64,000 nucleotides of DNA from Climacium dendroides (GCA_950106755.1 OX467091.1:7147538-7211537), one strand, 5' to 3'; counted from the first letter of the stretch, positions 12,761 through 25,799 are shown. Made by a program: numbers and translations. The notes: a model not told the origin generated them from the letters alone.

Positions 12761-13734
12761 CGCTAACTACCTCCGGTCGGATCGCCTCCCTGTACATCAG
12801 TCAAAAACGCCATTCAATTGCTCATTGAACGCTTCGAACTTACGTTACCAATGCATCAAACACAATATGCTGTCAGAGAGCTAAGGAATACGCAACTTCT
12901 CCAAATTGCTACTGCACCGCGGTCTCGCTGACATTCAAATTCGAACTGAGAGCTTTAAAGCATTACATTCCAAAACATCAACAACTTTACGATGCCAAAG
13001 TTTCAATGCAGGGCCAGATTCTCAAAATTCACAACCTATATCCCACGAAATAATCCACAAAAGCAAACTTCGCGAACCATTTGAGCGTGATCGGGCGAAT
13101 AATACAAGGCATAGTACCTCCTTATCACGACGACGACGTTTCATCGCAGGAACCTCCAGTAGCAGAGGTTCCTCCTACGCCTCCCATTCCAAACAACGGA
13201 ACTCTCCACAATCAATGCGGAAAATATCTAACCACACCACGACGCAAAGTCCTTCACTTCTCACCACCTGCAACCTACAAACGCCCGGCCTACACTCAAG
13301 CAGATAAAATCTCTCCAAAAACTCAACACATTCCTGGCAAGCGTCTCAAAATCGATTTCATGGACATATTCTCTCATCACTAATGCAATCTACACCCTCC
13401 GAAACCCTACCTCCCAGACTCAAGTCGCTGGCCCCCTCCATAAGCCCCGTCCTACACCCTACACGACTGAAACTACAGCCACCCTGCATCAAATGAGATG
13501 ACATAAAGTGCAAAATGACGGGACGAAGAAGGTGATGCACGTGATGCGATCGACCCGACGACGATACTCCTGCGATGACCACGGGAGGTCGGCGACAAAC
13601 TGCATTCTCTCGCACGCCATCAACGCAGAGCTTCGACAGTTTGGATCAAACGGGACCGAGGGCGGGATTTCTGACCGTTACGAAAGCATCGAGGGCCGGG
13701 TTGTCTGGACCTGTGCAGGGGCCGTGATTTGAGT
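12761..13734. other. GC-richer upstream region of Mps1-like gene
   Basis: Base composition resembles the flanking exons. Two overlapping open frames on the plus strand (about 12906-13307 and 13081-13383) lack a suitable ATG and match no family I know. I read this as leader and promoter of the minus-strand kinase gene. Confidence 0.4.
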
Positions 13735-13799
13735 TTGATGGATGGCGGATGGATGGCGGATGGATGACGAATGGATGACTAATAGATGGCGGATGAAGA
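13735..13799. repeat. GATGGATGGCG-type simple repeat
   Basis: Five to six degenerate units of GATGGATGGCG/GATGACGAATG mark the edge between the GC-richer upstream region of the kinase gene and the AT-rich interval that follows. Confidence 0.7.
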
Positions 13800-14910
13800 G
13801 GGGCACTCATCCATTAGCAACGGCAGAAATATGAATAGGTTCTAATGTGGTTGTGCATTTGTGATTAGGGAATTTGCTAATTTTTTTTAACTTTCAATGT
13901 ACACACAAGGACCTGTAAACATCCAAACAACCAATTTGGAGCAAATTTTTTTGGCAATATTTTTTAACATTTCAATGTTTGAATATAGATTTGAATTTTA
14001 TAGCACATTCAAGTTTTGTTCACACCTAATTGGCATTGGGGCATGCATTGGGGATTGAAAGAGGTAGCAAAAAATTATTAATATTGAATGATTGCATAAA
14101 ATCTTAAAATTTAAAATTAGTTGCTCATGGCAAAAGCAAATAGAACCACCTAATAAACTCATCACATGTCCAAAAGATATATAAATGAAGTAAAAAAATA
14201 TTTGTTCATGTTATAAGGACATGGAATTATTTTTTTCCTTTTGCATTTCTCATTCATATTTTGAAATTTGAAATATGCATTTGTAAGCAGTAATAAATAC
14301 AAATGGATCAATTGAATTGGTAGGAAAAATGAGATGGTTTACCTTAGTTGGTGGTACAAATAGGATGTCTTACCTTAAATCCATAAAAGAACCCATAAGG
14401 TTGGAAGATCCATCATGGACTCCAACCTAATTGTGCCCCTTTAATTTACTCAAATCCATTTCTACTTCAATTTGTTTTAACATAGTGAAAACTATATTAA
14501 TTTCACACTAAGACACATTGATTGTGGAATTGGGCTTCAAATTGACAATTATATAAATTTTAATAATGGTATACTTGTAATATATATGTAGTAAACTATT
14601 TTTTTTTCTACCAATCTTAGAAAATCCTTTTGAATCTTCATTATATGGAGTTGGGAATTGAAATAAAAACATTAGCATCTACAAGGACTACAATAGTGTC
14701 TACTATGGTCCACAATGAGTAGCAAGATGTATTTATTTTGACCACCTATAGTGTTTTTATTCCTAAAAATGAATTATTTAAAAGCATTTGCTAAAGTATT
14801 TGTTGTTTTTCTATCATTTTGCCAAGATTATTTATAATTTTGAAAAATCAAAATACATACACTAACTAAAGGACCCTAATGGATCACCCTTCTTCAACTC
14901 CTAAGAGTTC

Positions 14911-15838
14911 TTAACCCCTAAAGGACCATTGTCCCTTCAGGGGACAAATTGGATTTTAGGTAGGTACCTACGGGTTGAAATTTTGTCATGATTTTTTGAA
15001 ACTTTTTTTGAAGATAGAAAAATTGATGAGCTTTGTGGGAATATAATTTTTTTCACATTCGGTGCCCAGAAACAAAAGCTATGACCAAATAAGCTCAAAA
15101 TAGGGGACGGGGGGCAATCTGGGCAGCAAAAAAAAATTTGAAAAAATTTGAAGTTTTTTTAAAATTTTTTTTTCTCTTGTAGATTATTTTTTTGTCTACA
15201 TGGGAAGCTTTGATTCAATCCATTTGGACTTATTATGAGAAAGTTATGGACAATCTTGTTTTTTGGGCAGTTAGAACATCTTTCTGAAAAAATAACTTAT
15301 AGAATTAATTTCTGAATGCAATTTCTACAATTTTTCCGAAGAAAAAATTTTACATGATTTTGTTTGCTTTCTAGAAAAATCTCACCATTGGAATTAGTGC
15401 ATTTTAATTCCATCTTAAAGATATTAATAATTTAGATTTTCCTTCTTTCTCATACCTATTTCTACTTATTTTTTTAAGCATGAAAATTAAGTTTTTAAAA
15501 AAAAAAAAATTCCCCTAAACTCTCAACTCAATTTCACACAATAAATATTTAAAGCTCAAAACTTTGTAGTGCAAAAAGATTTAAGTTCAAAATCGAATAA
15601 TCCAGTCCCACAAGGTACTAAAATTTATTTATTTTTTCACTTTAAACGCAAATATCTTTTAATCTATGAGGTCAAAATTTCTGAAATTTTTTCCACACAT
15701 TTTCATACTAGTAAGGTATAAGATCCTATGGTTGGATGTGCAGAAAAATAATTTTCAAATTGTTTTACTCTTTGCTACATAAATGATAGTTTTGAGTGTT
15801 TTTAGGCAGAAATAAGGCCTTGGTCCTTTAGGGGTTAA
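14911..15838. mobile_element. TTAA-bounded TIR element, copy A (928 bp)
   Basis: Ends are a perfect 18-bp inverted repeat: TTAACCCCTAAAGGACCA at the left and its reverse complement at the right. The interior has no ORF but aligns over most of its length with elements at 27400-28559 and 58593-59545; shared blocks include GCAAAGAGTAAAA, a TGCACATCCAA segment and a TTTAAAGTGAA segment. The TTAA ends could be a palindromic target-site duplication, as in piggyBac-type transposons, or part of the TIR. Non-autonomous. Confidence 0.75.
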
Positions 15839-16140
15839 TAGAAAAAAGAATGTAGGTCTAAAGTTTTTTGGACTAAACAAACCATAGGTTGAATAGAATC
15901 TAACCACAAGAAATTTGTTTTTCTAATTTTTTTCTTTCTTTCTATCTCAAGAATGATTGTCATTCATGACCTTGAACAAAAACCACAAAGGACCAAGTAA
16001 CCAAGATACTTGCATCTCTAAACACTAGAATTTTTATTTTTTTTTGTAGCATACTTGGATGTACTTCATCAATTTTAGTAAATTCTCAAAGTAAGACTCT
16101 ATAAACATTTGTAACTCTAATCCATCAAGTAGATGCTAAG

Positions 16141-16590
16141 ACTCTTAAGAATTAGTCCTTTAAGTTTACAATCCTATTTTATGTAGTCAACTAAAAATGA
16201 TTAGATTTTATAATAAATAGGTATACTTTTAGTTTTTATAATAATTATAATTATGCATTCTTTGAAAACCATTCATCAAACAATTTTATTTTTCAATGTC
16301 TCTACTCACTTAACCCTAGAAGAACTCGGCCATGTTACCAAGGTAGTCAACCAAAATGATCAAATTTTAGGATTAATAGGTACAACTATTTGATTTTATG
16401 ATTTTTCAAAAAGACATTCATCAAACATGTTTAATTCTTGGTGTTTTTGTTAGGTTAAGCCTAGAAAATTGTAGCCATATCACCAAGATAATCAACCCAA
16501 ATGATCAAATTGTAAGATTAATAGGTGAATCATTTGCTTCTATAATTTTCCTAAATGTCATTCATCAAACAATTTTAGTCCTCTACATCC
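16141..16590. repeat. three degenerate tandem repeats of about 145-160 bp
   Basis: Each unit has a GTAGTCAACCAAAATGATCA-like block, then GGATTAATAGGT, then CATTCATCAAACAATTTTA. Block starts are near 16181, 16341 and 16485. One frame of the last unit reads VIHQTILVLYIL, similar to VIHRTIVVCNIL in a frame near 49.1 kb, suggesting a decayed coding origin. Confidence 0.6.
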
Positions 16591-18100
16591 TTAAAGTGGA
16601 AGGTTCATAAAGTAACAAGGGTTTAAAGCATTCAATCTCTAACTATAGAAAATTCTAGAAGCAATATGTACCTCTATTTTATTTCTTCAATATGTACTAC
16701 TATTCTATTTCTTCAATGTTCCAATTGCGTTTGTGAATGTACCAACAATGCACTTCTTAGAGAGTGAATGCCTTTAGAACCATATATGATTCTTCAAATT
16801 CATAACAAATCCTACAAAAGTTCCACAAAATATATACTAATAGCTTGGATCACATGTCAATTCCATTTTCCTTTTAAAGAAAATTTACTAAAAAACATTT
16901 CAAAAAGTCAAACTCTCGTAGATGGTCACTTTATGAACCTTATAGATTGCTAAATTTATCCTCACTTTTTTTACCTCTTTCTAAAATTAACCCCTACAAA
17001 TTCTTGATGAGAGTCTAGGGTCACTTTTAGGAGCACCTATTTTTTAGTGTTTCAAAAATTCATTACTATGGTGTCCAAAAAATGCACAAAAAAGGAATCT
17101 AGAATACTCTTTTGATTTCCAACAAGATCCAACAAAAAAATAAGGCAATTCAAATAAGAACAATGCTCAAGTGCTTGTATGGATGCATTTAGGTGTAGTT
17201 GCTTTAAATCACTATTATTTCACCAAAACTTAGCACCCATTTCCAACCTTGTATTTTAAACCAATCTTGAAAGTATTTTGCTTTGAGTAGTCTAAAATGT
17301 ACATACAAGTTACATACACAAATACAAAAAATGGTTTGAGGTGCATCAAGTATTGTTTATTCATATACATTTAGAAATAACTATTTTAAAAAATTCATGA
17401 TTTCCAATTATGAGTGAAGCAAAAATAATGGCAACCTTGATTCTATTCCAAAACTTATTGAATTGCTTGAATTAAGGGAACTAAAGGCTACACCTACATG
17501 CATCAAAATAAGCTCTATATACAAATAGATATGCAATAATAATTTACAATCAATTTTTGCAAGTAGACACGTTCAATTGAATCATAATGAATGTGGTTAC
17601 ATAAATTTTAAATGATTATGAATTAGTTACAAATTTTCAAAAATGCAAGATGTAGGAAGCTATAAGTGTAATATAGATGATGCTAAAATGCATTTGATGT
17701 AGAATGTCAAATTTGTGACACAATTTGATCCATGAATGATCCATGAATTTGATCCAAAATGGCCCCCAACTTTAGTTTAGTGACTACTATTTTTTGGTTA
17801 AGGTGAGATCTCTTGGACCATGTGTTCCTTGATTGTGTTCTTGGTACCATCCCAAAACTCTTTACCAAAAGGGATGCATGCTCTCTACCAAAAGCTCTCT
17901 ACCAAAAGCTCTCTACTAGGAGGGGTGCATGGGCTTTGTTGAGTGGTGTTTGGACCTACAATGTGGAAGTTATTGAATTTGAAAGTTTTTATTTATGAAT
18001 TATTATTTTTGAATTAGAAAATTAAGAAATGGCTCAAAATTATTTTGATTTTGGCTATGGTAACAATGCATTCAAGTAAAAGTTTCTAAAAGTGCACATG

Positions 18101-18212
18101 CTCTAAATTGCTTGCCTCCTCACATGTACACTATATGTACATGTTTCTTTTTTGTAGCTTTCAACAATGTACAAAAAGTGTACATTTTAGTAGGTGGGCA
18201 AGTTTAGAGCCC
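18101..18212. repeat. small foldback
   Basis: CTCTAAATTGCTTGCCTCCT at the left is an imperfect inverted match to the right end GGTGGGCAAGTTTAGAG. Inside is a second inverted pair of GTACA-rich blocks. About 112 bp, no ORF. Confidence 0.45.
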
Positions 18213-18475
18213 CATGCTGTTTCAACTTCAAAATTTCATAATTAATTCCACAAAGCTCCAAAAATATGAAATAAATTAGGTTAGATGCTAATTCCACTTC
18301 TCTTTCAAGGAAAATTTACCGAAAAAAATTTATTGAAAAAAGCTTCACCTCCTCCAAAAAATTCAGCTCTTAGGTGAACAATTTATGGACCTCTTACTTG
18401 ACTACAATGAGTATTGAAAAAACAACTTCTCCAAAATGGTTACTTCTCTAAAATGATTTTAAAAAATAACACTTT

Positions 18476-19128
18476 TAACCCTTAAACGTTGAGGCGGACA
18501 TTTTGCGTCTGATAAATGACAAAGAATCTCTCCATGTAGGAGAGAATTGCAACTAAGGTAAAACAACCCATTGTGGTCAAATGACCCATGGCGGTCACCT
18601 AGGAAATGACCCATTGTGGGTTTTTTTGTGAGTATGTGAGAAGTGGGCCACCATGACAACAATAGAGTGAACACTACTGACCTCATTAGGAACTTCTGAT
18701 TTTTCAGTGTGAAGTTCATTGTAAAAATTGATTTTTTTTGGCCTTTCATAATAGAAAATATTTTGACTGCATTAGGTAGTGAGATGAGCATTACAGATTC
18801 AGATTTTGTTGGTTATGAGGTAGTCTACAAACTCTATTGGGCTGAACACTTCAAAAATTCCTAGCAAATTCATACTTTGTCCCAAAAATTTAATTTCAAT
18901 TGCACTTGCTGTTTCTCACACTTGTACTAATGTGGGAAAAAAATTGAAAAATTTCAACAACAAGATGATGTCAAACTCCTCATTCTGACCACAATGGGTT
19001 GTTTTACCTTGTTCATCTTCCAAATTTTATGGGGAAAGTGAACGTCTCCTACAGTAGCTTGTATCCCAATGAATGTTTTTCCATTTTTTTAAGCCAACAA
19101 TTCACAAACACATGATTTTAAGGGTTAA
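18476..19128. mobile_element. TTAA-bounded foldback element, copy B (653 bp)
   Basis: Ends are TTAACCCTTAAA and TTTAAGGGTTAA. A subterminal 25-bp perfect inverted repeat (AAGGTAAAACAACCCATTGT and on, near 18556; reverse complement near 18986-19010) makes it a two-tier foldback. Its left end (TTGAGGCGGACATTTTGCGT) is similar to sequence at 35263-35300. Confidence 0.65.
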
Positions 19129-19130
19129 TC

Positions 19131-20900
19131 GGAAGAGCTGAGCCAGCCAGAGCCAGAGCGAGCGAGCCGAAGAGTCAAAGCAGTCCGCCCAAAAGGGTAG
19201 TCAACCACGAGCGCGGTGAAGCAACCAAGAACGACGACCTGCAGTTCCTCGCCGAAGTCGCTCACGTTCCGTGTGTTTCTAGCCTTCAGTTCTCCTCCGA
19301 ACTCTACTTCCGCTCCTGAAGCTCCTTTCACCCTTCCCCGAAGTCCAACCTCCACCTTCATACCTCCATTGATTTCTACTTCTCACCTTGCTGGGACCCC
19401 AAATTCCACCAAAGCAAACAGACACCCGAACCTTCAAAGCCATTTTAGATCACTTCCCACATTTTCGTACACTTTCGTCACATTATTCTTGAGAATCGGA
19501 AGGGGAGCCAGGAACCGGGCTTTAGTTTGCACTGCAGTACAAATAGCAGTTGATCTGGTGGTTTGCACTCGGTGGTGGGTGGAATTTCTCAACCAGCAGA
19601 GCCAAATTCGGGTGAGATTCGATCAATTGGGACTCGGGTACCCCATTAGCGTGCTTTGGTGACGTTCACAGAGATGGAAGTTTGGGTTTTTCCAATTCTA
19701 GGATGGGTATGCTGGAAGTGTGATTTACGCCATGGCTTAATTACGAGTGTTGGTTCATTTTTTTTTCTGCTCGGGAAGTTTTTGTGATGAGGCGATCCAT
19801 ATTCTCTTTTGGTTGCTGATGTGGTGGATTGCTGCGAAAACGCAGTGTGGAAAGGATATAAGAAGCTCTTGAAGGATGCGTGTCTCGTGACTCTGGTGGT
19901 GGAACAATTTCCGAGTACGCCGTTCTCCTTGCAGGTTCGCTACATTTCTCCAGTTTGTTTCTTGCTTTCCTTTGTGTTGTGGACCGTAATCTGCTGTCAA
20001 GGCAGTGGTGTAGTGAATTGAAACTAATGCATAGTATTTCAATAGTGCATTCTCTTTGCGGCCATAGGGTTTCGATTGTATTCGTAATTTATCGACGAGC
20101 TCTTGCAGGGTCTGTGGGCCTCTCACAAACAGGGACCTCGCTAGTGATGTGCGCATGGCCACTTTTCATTTAAAACCCTTCCCAAGTATATTCATAGGGT
20201 AGGGATTTTCCATTCTCTTGTGAATGACAGAGGTTTGAGCGATCTACGAGTTAAGAGAGATTCCAAGTCGGTGGTGATTGCGTCACTAAATGTAGTACGA
20301 GTCCACTAGTATTAGCTTGCCGTGTTGGTCACGCAAACTAGGGTGGTCTCTCCACCAATTGAATCATGTTTGACTTGCCTCTCTCAAGTTTAAAATGTGT
20401 GAAACAATCTGATTTTAATAAGAAAACCTCGCCTTATTCACTCAACTCTCTCTACTTTCAGGGATTTTTGATTGAACATTCCTTGTATGTCTTCAGAATG
20501 TCTCATGTGTGTAGACATTTGATTGGGCAACTTTTCATCTATCAAGTTGTGAGCGCTACTAGGAGACCATTTGTCCCCGAGGCAGTGTCATTGGAAAGGG
20601 TTGAGTGTGTTGTGGTCACTTTGCACAAGTTTTCAGGGTTATGAGAGTTTGAAAATTGGATGTCCTGAGATTGGTGTCCAAAAATTAGTGAAAAGTCCGG
20701 ATTTTCTGAAAGCTTGTGAAAGTTGCTGTCCTGCGATTAGTGTCCAAATTACTGAAAGCTTGATGTTTCTGAAATCTCTGTGAACTTTGCTGTGCTGAGA
20801 TTGGTGTCCCCAAATCACTGAAAAGTCCAATGTTTCTGAAACCTCTGTGAAAGTTGATTATACTGCGATTGTCGGGAGTGAAGCAGGATTGGGCAGCAGC
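19131..20900 (+). promoter_or_regulatory. long GC-richer 5' leader/promoter region of pantothenate kinase
   Basis: Composition shifts sharply from the AT-rich flank at about 19130. Open frames here (for example 19216-19662) start without ATG and resemble no family, so I treat the region as promoter, leader and possible leader introns. It ends in a tandem repeat next to the ATG at 20901. Confidence 0.4.
20655..20875 (+). repeat. tandem repeat of about 66 bp, 3.3 units, next to the start codon
   Basis: Units begin TGTCCTGAGATTGGTGTCC near 20661, 20727 and 20791, with a partial fourth near 20859. Each carries CTGAAA-rich blocks and AAAGTTG at its end. The array ends about 25 bases before the ATG. 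Confidence 0.75.
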
Positions 20901-23900
20901 ATGACATCGTGGAAGGCCCAAGCGCCGGCGGCGTTGGAAGTCCCTGGCAGCAGCATTGCCGAGTCCTCGCCTCTCCACATGACGACCCAACCGGACAGTC
21001 TGCTTTCCCCAGTGGATCCCAGCTTTCTGAAAGGAGCTTCGTCTCTGGCCAGGTTTGGACTTGACATTGGCGGCACTCTGTGCAAAGTAGTGTTTTTTGA
21101 GCCTGACGAAGCCCAAGCAGACCTCAAAAGCAGGCTTTCTCGGACAAGCTTTGAGGATGAGGGTGAGGATAAGGATGCTTCCTGTTCCAATGGCCAGACG
21201 GAAGATCTAGAAGCTGAGGATTCAAAGGAGGAGGTTTCCATGAGCAAGCAAAGCAGGCGAGGCTTTAACAAGAGTGGCATGACCGCAAGGCAAGCTCGCA
21301 AGATGTGGGTCTCCAGTCACGACCCTGTTCATATTCCTGGACGAGGCACCCTGTATTTCAAGTGCTTTGGTGTGTCCCGGATTCAAGCCCTGTAATCTTG
21401 TTGTCTTGCCTACTAGGACTGCTTTGTTTAGAAAAAAAATTCTCATGTGTTTCTTGCTTTGAGCTGAAAACGAAATGCATGAAGGTATGCGCACCCATAA
21501 TCGGCACTATTTAAACTAAACTAAATAAATAAACTAGCTGCATCTTGTTGTTTGGAATGGCAATATTCATTAGGGGTTCAGATTTTGCGATAGTTGCTTC
21601 AAAACTTAAAAGTAATTATCAAGCGAAGATCAGACCTGTAAGTAGGATGTTCCACATCGTAAGTTTCCTGCTGTGGCTGTTTCAGAAACTTGGAAAATGG
21701 AGGAGTTTCTGGTGCTCACTAAGGAGCATTCTTTGGTTAAGAAAGGCCGAGCTCTTGGTGCCACTGGGTACGTTCTAATGAGTTACTGTTCTGGCAATTT
21801 TTCTGCGTAATGCGGTTGGACAACTTTTGATCGGATCCGATAGCCTAAGTGAGATTTAATAGAATGGAGATATTGATGCCAAACGTGTTCATAGTTGCCG
21901 CTTCTGTAAAGAGATTGATCTTCTTTTTTCAGGTTTGACGTGTTTTTTATAACAAAATTTCACTTGTTTGTAATGTTCATTTGCCTTGAATGAGCAAATC
22001 TATGTTTACTGCCTTTGATGGCGCATGTGATTGTGAATGTACAGGGGCGGTGCTCGAAAATTCAAAGATCGCTTTCTTCAAATAGCTGGCCTCCTGCTGG
22101 AGCGTGCCGATGAGCTCCACTCGTAAGTCTCAGTACTAAATGCTTGCTTGGCTTAACCACCTGATGCTTACCATTGTTGTAATATTTTTTGCGTCATTAC
22201 GGAGCTGTTGCGTAGAACAATAATTTGCAAACTCACGGCTTTACTTGCATGTCCCTCTCTTAAAGTAGGGCATCGTGCTATGCATAATCTAGACATTCAG
22301 GCCTTCCGACATTCTTGAGTATTGCTGGGCTTTAGCAGAAGTTCGCCACAGAAATTTCAGAGGATCAATGAATCTTGGATACTCTGATTCTTCCTTGAAT
22401 ACCAAATGTGCTCAAGGTGTGAGGAGCTGATTTCAAGAACTTTATGAACCTTTGTATTTGTACAGTATGAGCACATTTTTCATTTATTTTGGCTTGTTTT
22501 GTTTTTCTATCGTAAGTAACAGTAGGCTTGTAAAGTCTGGTGCGAGGTATCGATTTTCTGGCGAGGCACGCGCATCATGAGAGCTTTGAATACCCGTTGG
22601 GCTCCTTTCAAGGAGGCGTCATACAAAGACCGCTGAAGGAGATCTGTGGGGAAGAAGAAGAGCTCCGTGCAAACACAGAGGACCATTCAAATGAATCAAA
22701 TGAAGATAACAATGGGACGGAAGCTCAGGAATCCATCTTGAGTGGTTGCCCAGTTCCTACCCCTGCAGCTAATGGACGGTTGGGAAGACCAGAAGCTCTG
22801 TATCCATATCTCGTGGTATGTGCCTCCAACACGCTCAAACCCTAAAACCCTAAGCCCTAAAACCGCATTAGGAGGGGTAAATAATTTTTTTTCGTAGCAG
22901 ACCTCCTCGCAGGGATTCTCTTTGGGGATTGCGTTTGAAATGCTTCTGTAAGTCTCTGTGATGTGCCAGCAGTTCCTCTTCTTCTGGGAAGTTCCATGTT
23001 ACCATCAGAAACTCGTGCTCTTGAATCAGTACCTAAGTTATTGGTCTGAATGCAGGTGAATATCGGTTCAGGTGTGAGCATATTACGAGTTGACGATGCT
23101 GAAAGTTTTGAGCGTGTTGGAGGAACCAGTCTTGGCGGGAGGTTATAAGTCTCTCCTACTGTGGCCTCTGGATAGTCAGATAATAGAGCATAGATTATGA
23201 TTCCTAGTTATGTCGCTTTGAACTCGAAGTTTTCGTTACTAATTTGCAGTGTGATCTGTAAATGCTTTTCTTCTGTCCACCCATGGAGTTCGTTTTAGAA
23301 GTTCGTCTTATTGTTTGGGAAAGTGTAACATGGGGAATACTGAGGCTTCACTCGCAAATTTAATGAAAACATTGTCTTTGGTTTGTTACCTTTAATATCG
23401 TCTTTTTTAGATGTTTCTGATGCGATTCCTTGGGCTTGTCTTGAACAGCACATTTCTTGGACTGGCCTCGGCTCTTACTGGTTGCACAACGTACGTGAAC
23501 AATTTTCAGCCTCTGATTCAATGGCTCATATTTTGAATTGTGTTGATGTAAATCATTTATTAGACCATGTTCATAGCAACATTGAATTGTGTAGCCAAAC
23601 TGTACTAGATCTGAAACAAAACTGCTGGATGCTGGTGATATTTATGCAGGTTCGAGGAGGCAATCAATTTTGCGAGGGAGGGAGACTCCACCCAGATTGA
23701 TATGCTTGTTGGAGACATTTATGGTAATTCAAAACCCTTACGGATCTGAATATATTATTACCCCTGGCTCAGTGTGTCTCTGTGGGTAGGTTCGTTCCAG
23801 AGCCACTACTTGGAGTGCACCAGTATCATTTTTTACATATTTGATCACGTTCGTGTACCTGGGACGGTCATTCGACTTGCTCCTTACTTGTGGTCTTTGA

Positions 23901-25799
23901 TTGCAGACTCCTCATCAATGCTGTTTTGGCATTTCGTCTTTAGCCGTGGTTCATTTTAGTTATCAGTCTAATTCGACAGTACTCGTTTGTGTATCTTAGA
24001 TTGTATCATACAAATAAATTTGTACGATTTATGAGAACTAACCGGAAGTGCTGGCATTTTTAAAGTTATTTTGACTGAAGAACTTTTGAAAATCATGAGG
24101 AATTTCATCAAATTGTAACAGGACCTCCAACCACTGGTAACTGAGATTTACATAACTGTCCTTGAGTTGTACAGTACATTTAGTTGTCTTCTTAAGACTT
24201 TGCACTACTGACTACTCTCGTGTGCATGGTGGTTGGGTGATCTTCCAGGCGGTGATTACACAGAAATGGGATTAGCTGCGACAACAGTTGCAAGCTCCTT
24301 TGGCAAGGTAACATGATTCCTGTATTTGTTTAGTGTATGTAAATGTTGGATTGATCTTCTTCCAACTTCTAAGTGACCAACTGGGCAAAAGTGTCTGATT
24401 CTATATCTTTTGGGGTTGCAATAAATCATTTAGAAAGCTTCAAGGAAGACAACTGTATGTGAGAAATCTGTTTTGAGGTTATGCAAGAAATCTGTTTGGA
24501 GATTATTCAAGAAATATGATTCGAAAGTTTAGGGTTTAGGGTTTAGTTTACTCTTACCAACTATGAGCTATTTATTTCGAGTTTTGACATTTCAAGATTA
24601 TAGTGGTCTGCATTTGGGTGTCTTATCTCAAAGGAACCGTATATTTTCTTTAAGTTTGAACGAGGGTGGGGTTGGTATTGGCAGTTGGTGCAGCCCGAAA
24701 GACGAGAAGCAGCAATGAAGACTCCCCACAACCTGGCCAAGGCTGTGTTGCTCATGGTAACCAACAACATCGGCTCCATTGCCATGCTGCACGCCCGAGC
24801 TGCTGGCGTCCGCCAAATCATGTTTACCGGCAGCTTCTTGCATGAAAATCAGGTCATTTTCCTCAAAACTCTTTCGATATATCATTGATCGTGCTATCAG
24901 CTCAAATGATCTACTTCTAGAATCACAAATTCATTAGCGGTTGACATCAATCAATATTAGAATAATTTACACTAATGTCAAGTTAATGCTGACAATGCTT
25001 CAAGTTAATAGTTTCTAATATAACATGAAATTAATGCTAACGACACTTACTTAAAAAAAGATAACCCTATTTGTTTTCGACTATCACTAACATAACATTA
25101 ACTCTTTACATTAGTTTTTCATGAATCTAATGCCTATAAATCCTACCATTGAAAACCTTGCAGTCCAGTAGGGTGGTTGAGCTTTGACATTTCTCTAAGG
25201 CACCTTCATTTAGTGCTTCTCGATTGCTGACTTCTTTGTGTTTAAGCAGCTTGCAATGCGGCTATTGGCAGTGGCCATGGAATTTTGGTCCAAGGGCAAT
25301 ATCAAGGTGAAAATTCTGACCCTTCTATTTTCGTGTGTATCAATGTTCAATGTGCTGTAAATAATGAGACCTAAGGAAGTGGTCATTTGACAATGCCTCG
25401 TAGAAAATATAATTTCACTATAAGAAACCCATGTCTAAGCATCTTCATGTTGTATTAGACGTCACTTTTGACGTATAAAACATGGGTTGTTTCATTGGAT
25501 GTTCCATCGGAAAAACACGGTTTCTTATAGTGTGTTACGCACTTACATATGCCGAATTGAATGTCAGATTAGGCACTTAGCTACTCTTATCAAGAGTGTG
25601 AGTCAATTGAGTGACACTTTTTGGACAAAAAACAAGTAATTATGTCACATTTAACAATATGTGAGAGTCTAATAGGGTGGACAATTTACTGCAGGCTGTG
25701 TTTCTGCGTCATGAAGGACATGCTGGAGCAATGGGAGCCCTGCTTAGTACTTTGGATCCTTCAAACTCCATCGACAAACTGCTTCTTGACGCGAGTTGA
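20901..25799 (+). CDS. pantothenate kinase (eukaryotic type II)
   Basis: Phosphorylates pantothenate with ATP, the first committed step of CoA synthesis. Eleven exons: 20901-21369, 21686-21767, 22045-22122, 22536-22815, 23056-23141, 23449-23490, 23650-23723, 24249-24307, 24685-24852, 25250-25306 and 25695-25799. Phases agree throughout and the sum is 1,500 nt, giving 499 residues. Residues 1-50 are non-conserved. The ATP-binding strand FGLDIGGTLCKVVFF comes next, then an acidic linker, GTLYFKCF, ATGGGARKF, LVVNIGSGVSI, GGTSLGGSTFLGL and TNNIGSIAMLHA. The usual SLGGGTF reads SLGGSTF because the AG/C splice junction codes Ser. A roughly 50-residue acidic insertion precedes YPYLVVNIG. The C-terminus is short, with no DUF89 phosphatase domain as in the larger plant PANK2 type, so it corresponds to the single-domain form. 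Start chosen as first ATG in the open exon, after the leader repeat. Confidence 0.93.
22838..22864. repeat. telomere-like CCCTAAA tract in intron
   Basis: Degenerate AAACCCTAAAACCCTAAGCC repeats lie in the pantothenate kinase intron after 22815. A second tract, TTTAGGGTTTAGGGTTTAG, is at about 24529-24548 in a later intron. Confidence 0.6.
25416..25532. mobile_element. CACTA-like miniature element in pantothenate kinase intron
   Basis: Left end CACTATAAGAAACC is a perfect inverted match to the right end GGTTTCTTATAGTG; length 117 bp. The ends resemble the CACTACAAGAAA termini of plant CACTA/En-Spm transposons. A clear 3-bp target duplication is not visible. It sits in the intron between exons 25250-25306 and 25695-25799. 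Confidence 0.65.

Larger units (their letters stand above)
13800..19130. other. AT-rich repeat interval without genes
   Basis: No coding region recognised. It holds TIR elements at 14911-15838 and 18476-19128, degenerate 145-160-bp tandem repeats at 16141-16590, a CTCTCTACCAAAAG repeat near 17875-17920, and a small foldback at 18101-18212. The remainder is low-complexity A/T-rich sequence. Confidence 0.6.

Noticed and set aside
12906..13383. Two overlapping plus-strand open frames (about 130 and 100 codons)
   Set aside because: Neither has a suitable ATG at its start, they contradict each other, no family is recognisable, and the region is the natural upstream leader of the minus-strand kinase gene.
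19216..19662. 148-codon plus-strand open frame, Ser/Pro-rich
   Set aside because: Begins with GTG, no recognisable domain, and sits in the leader region of pantothenate kinase; more likely untranslated.
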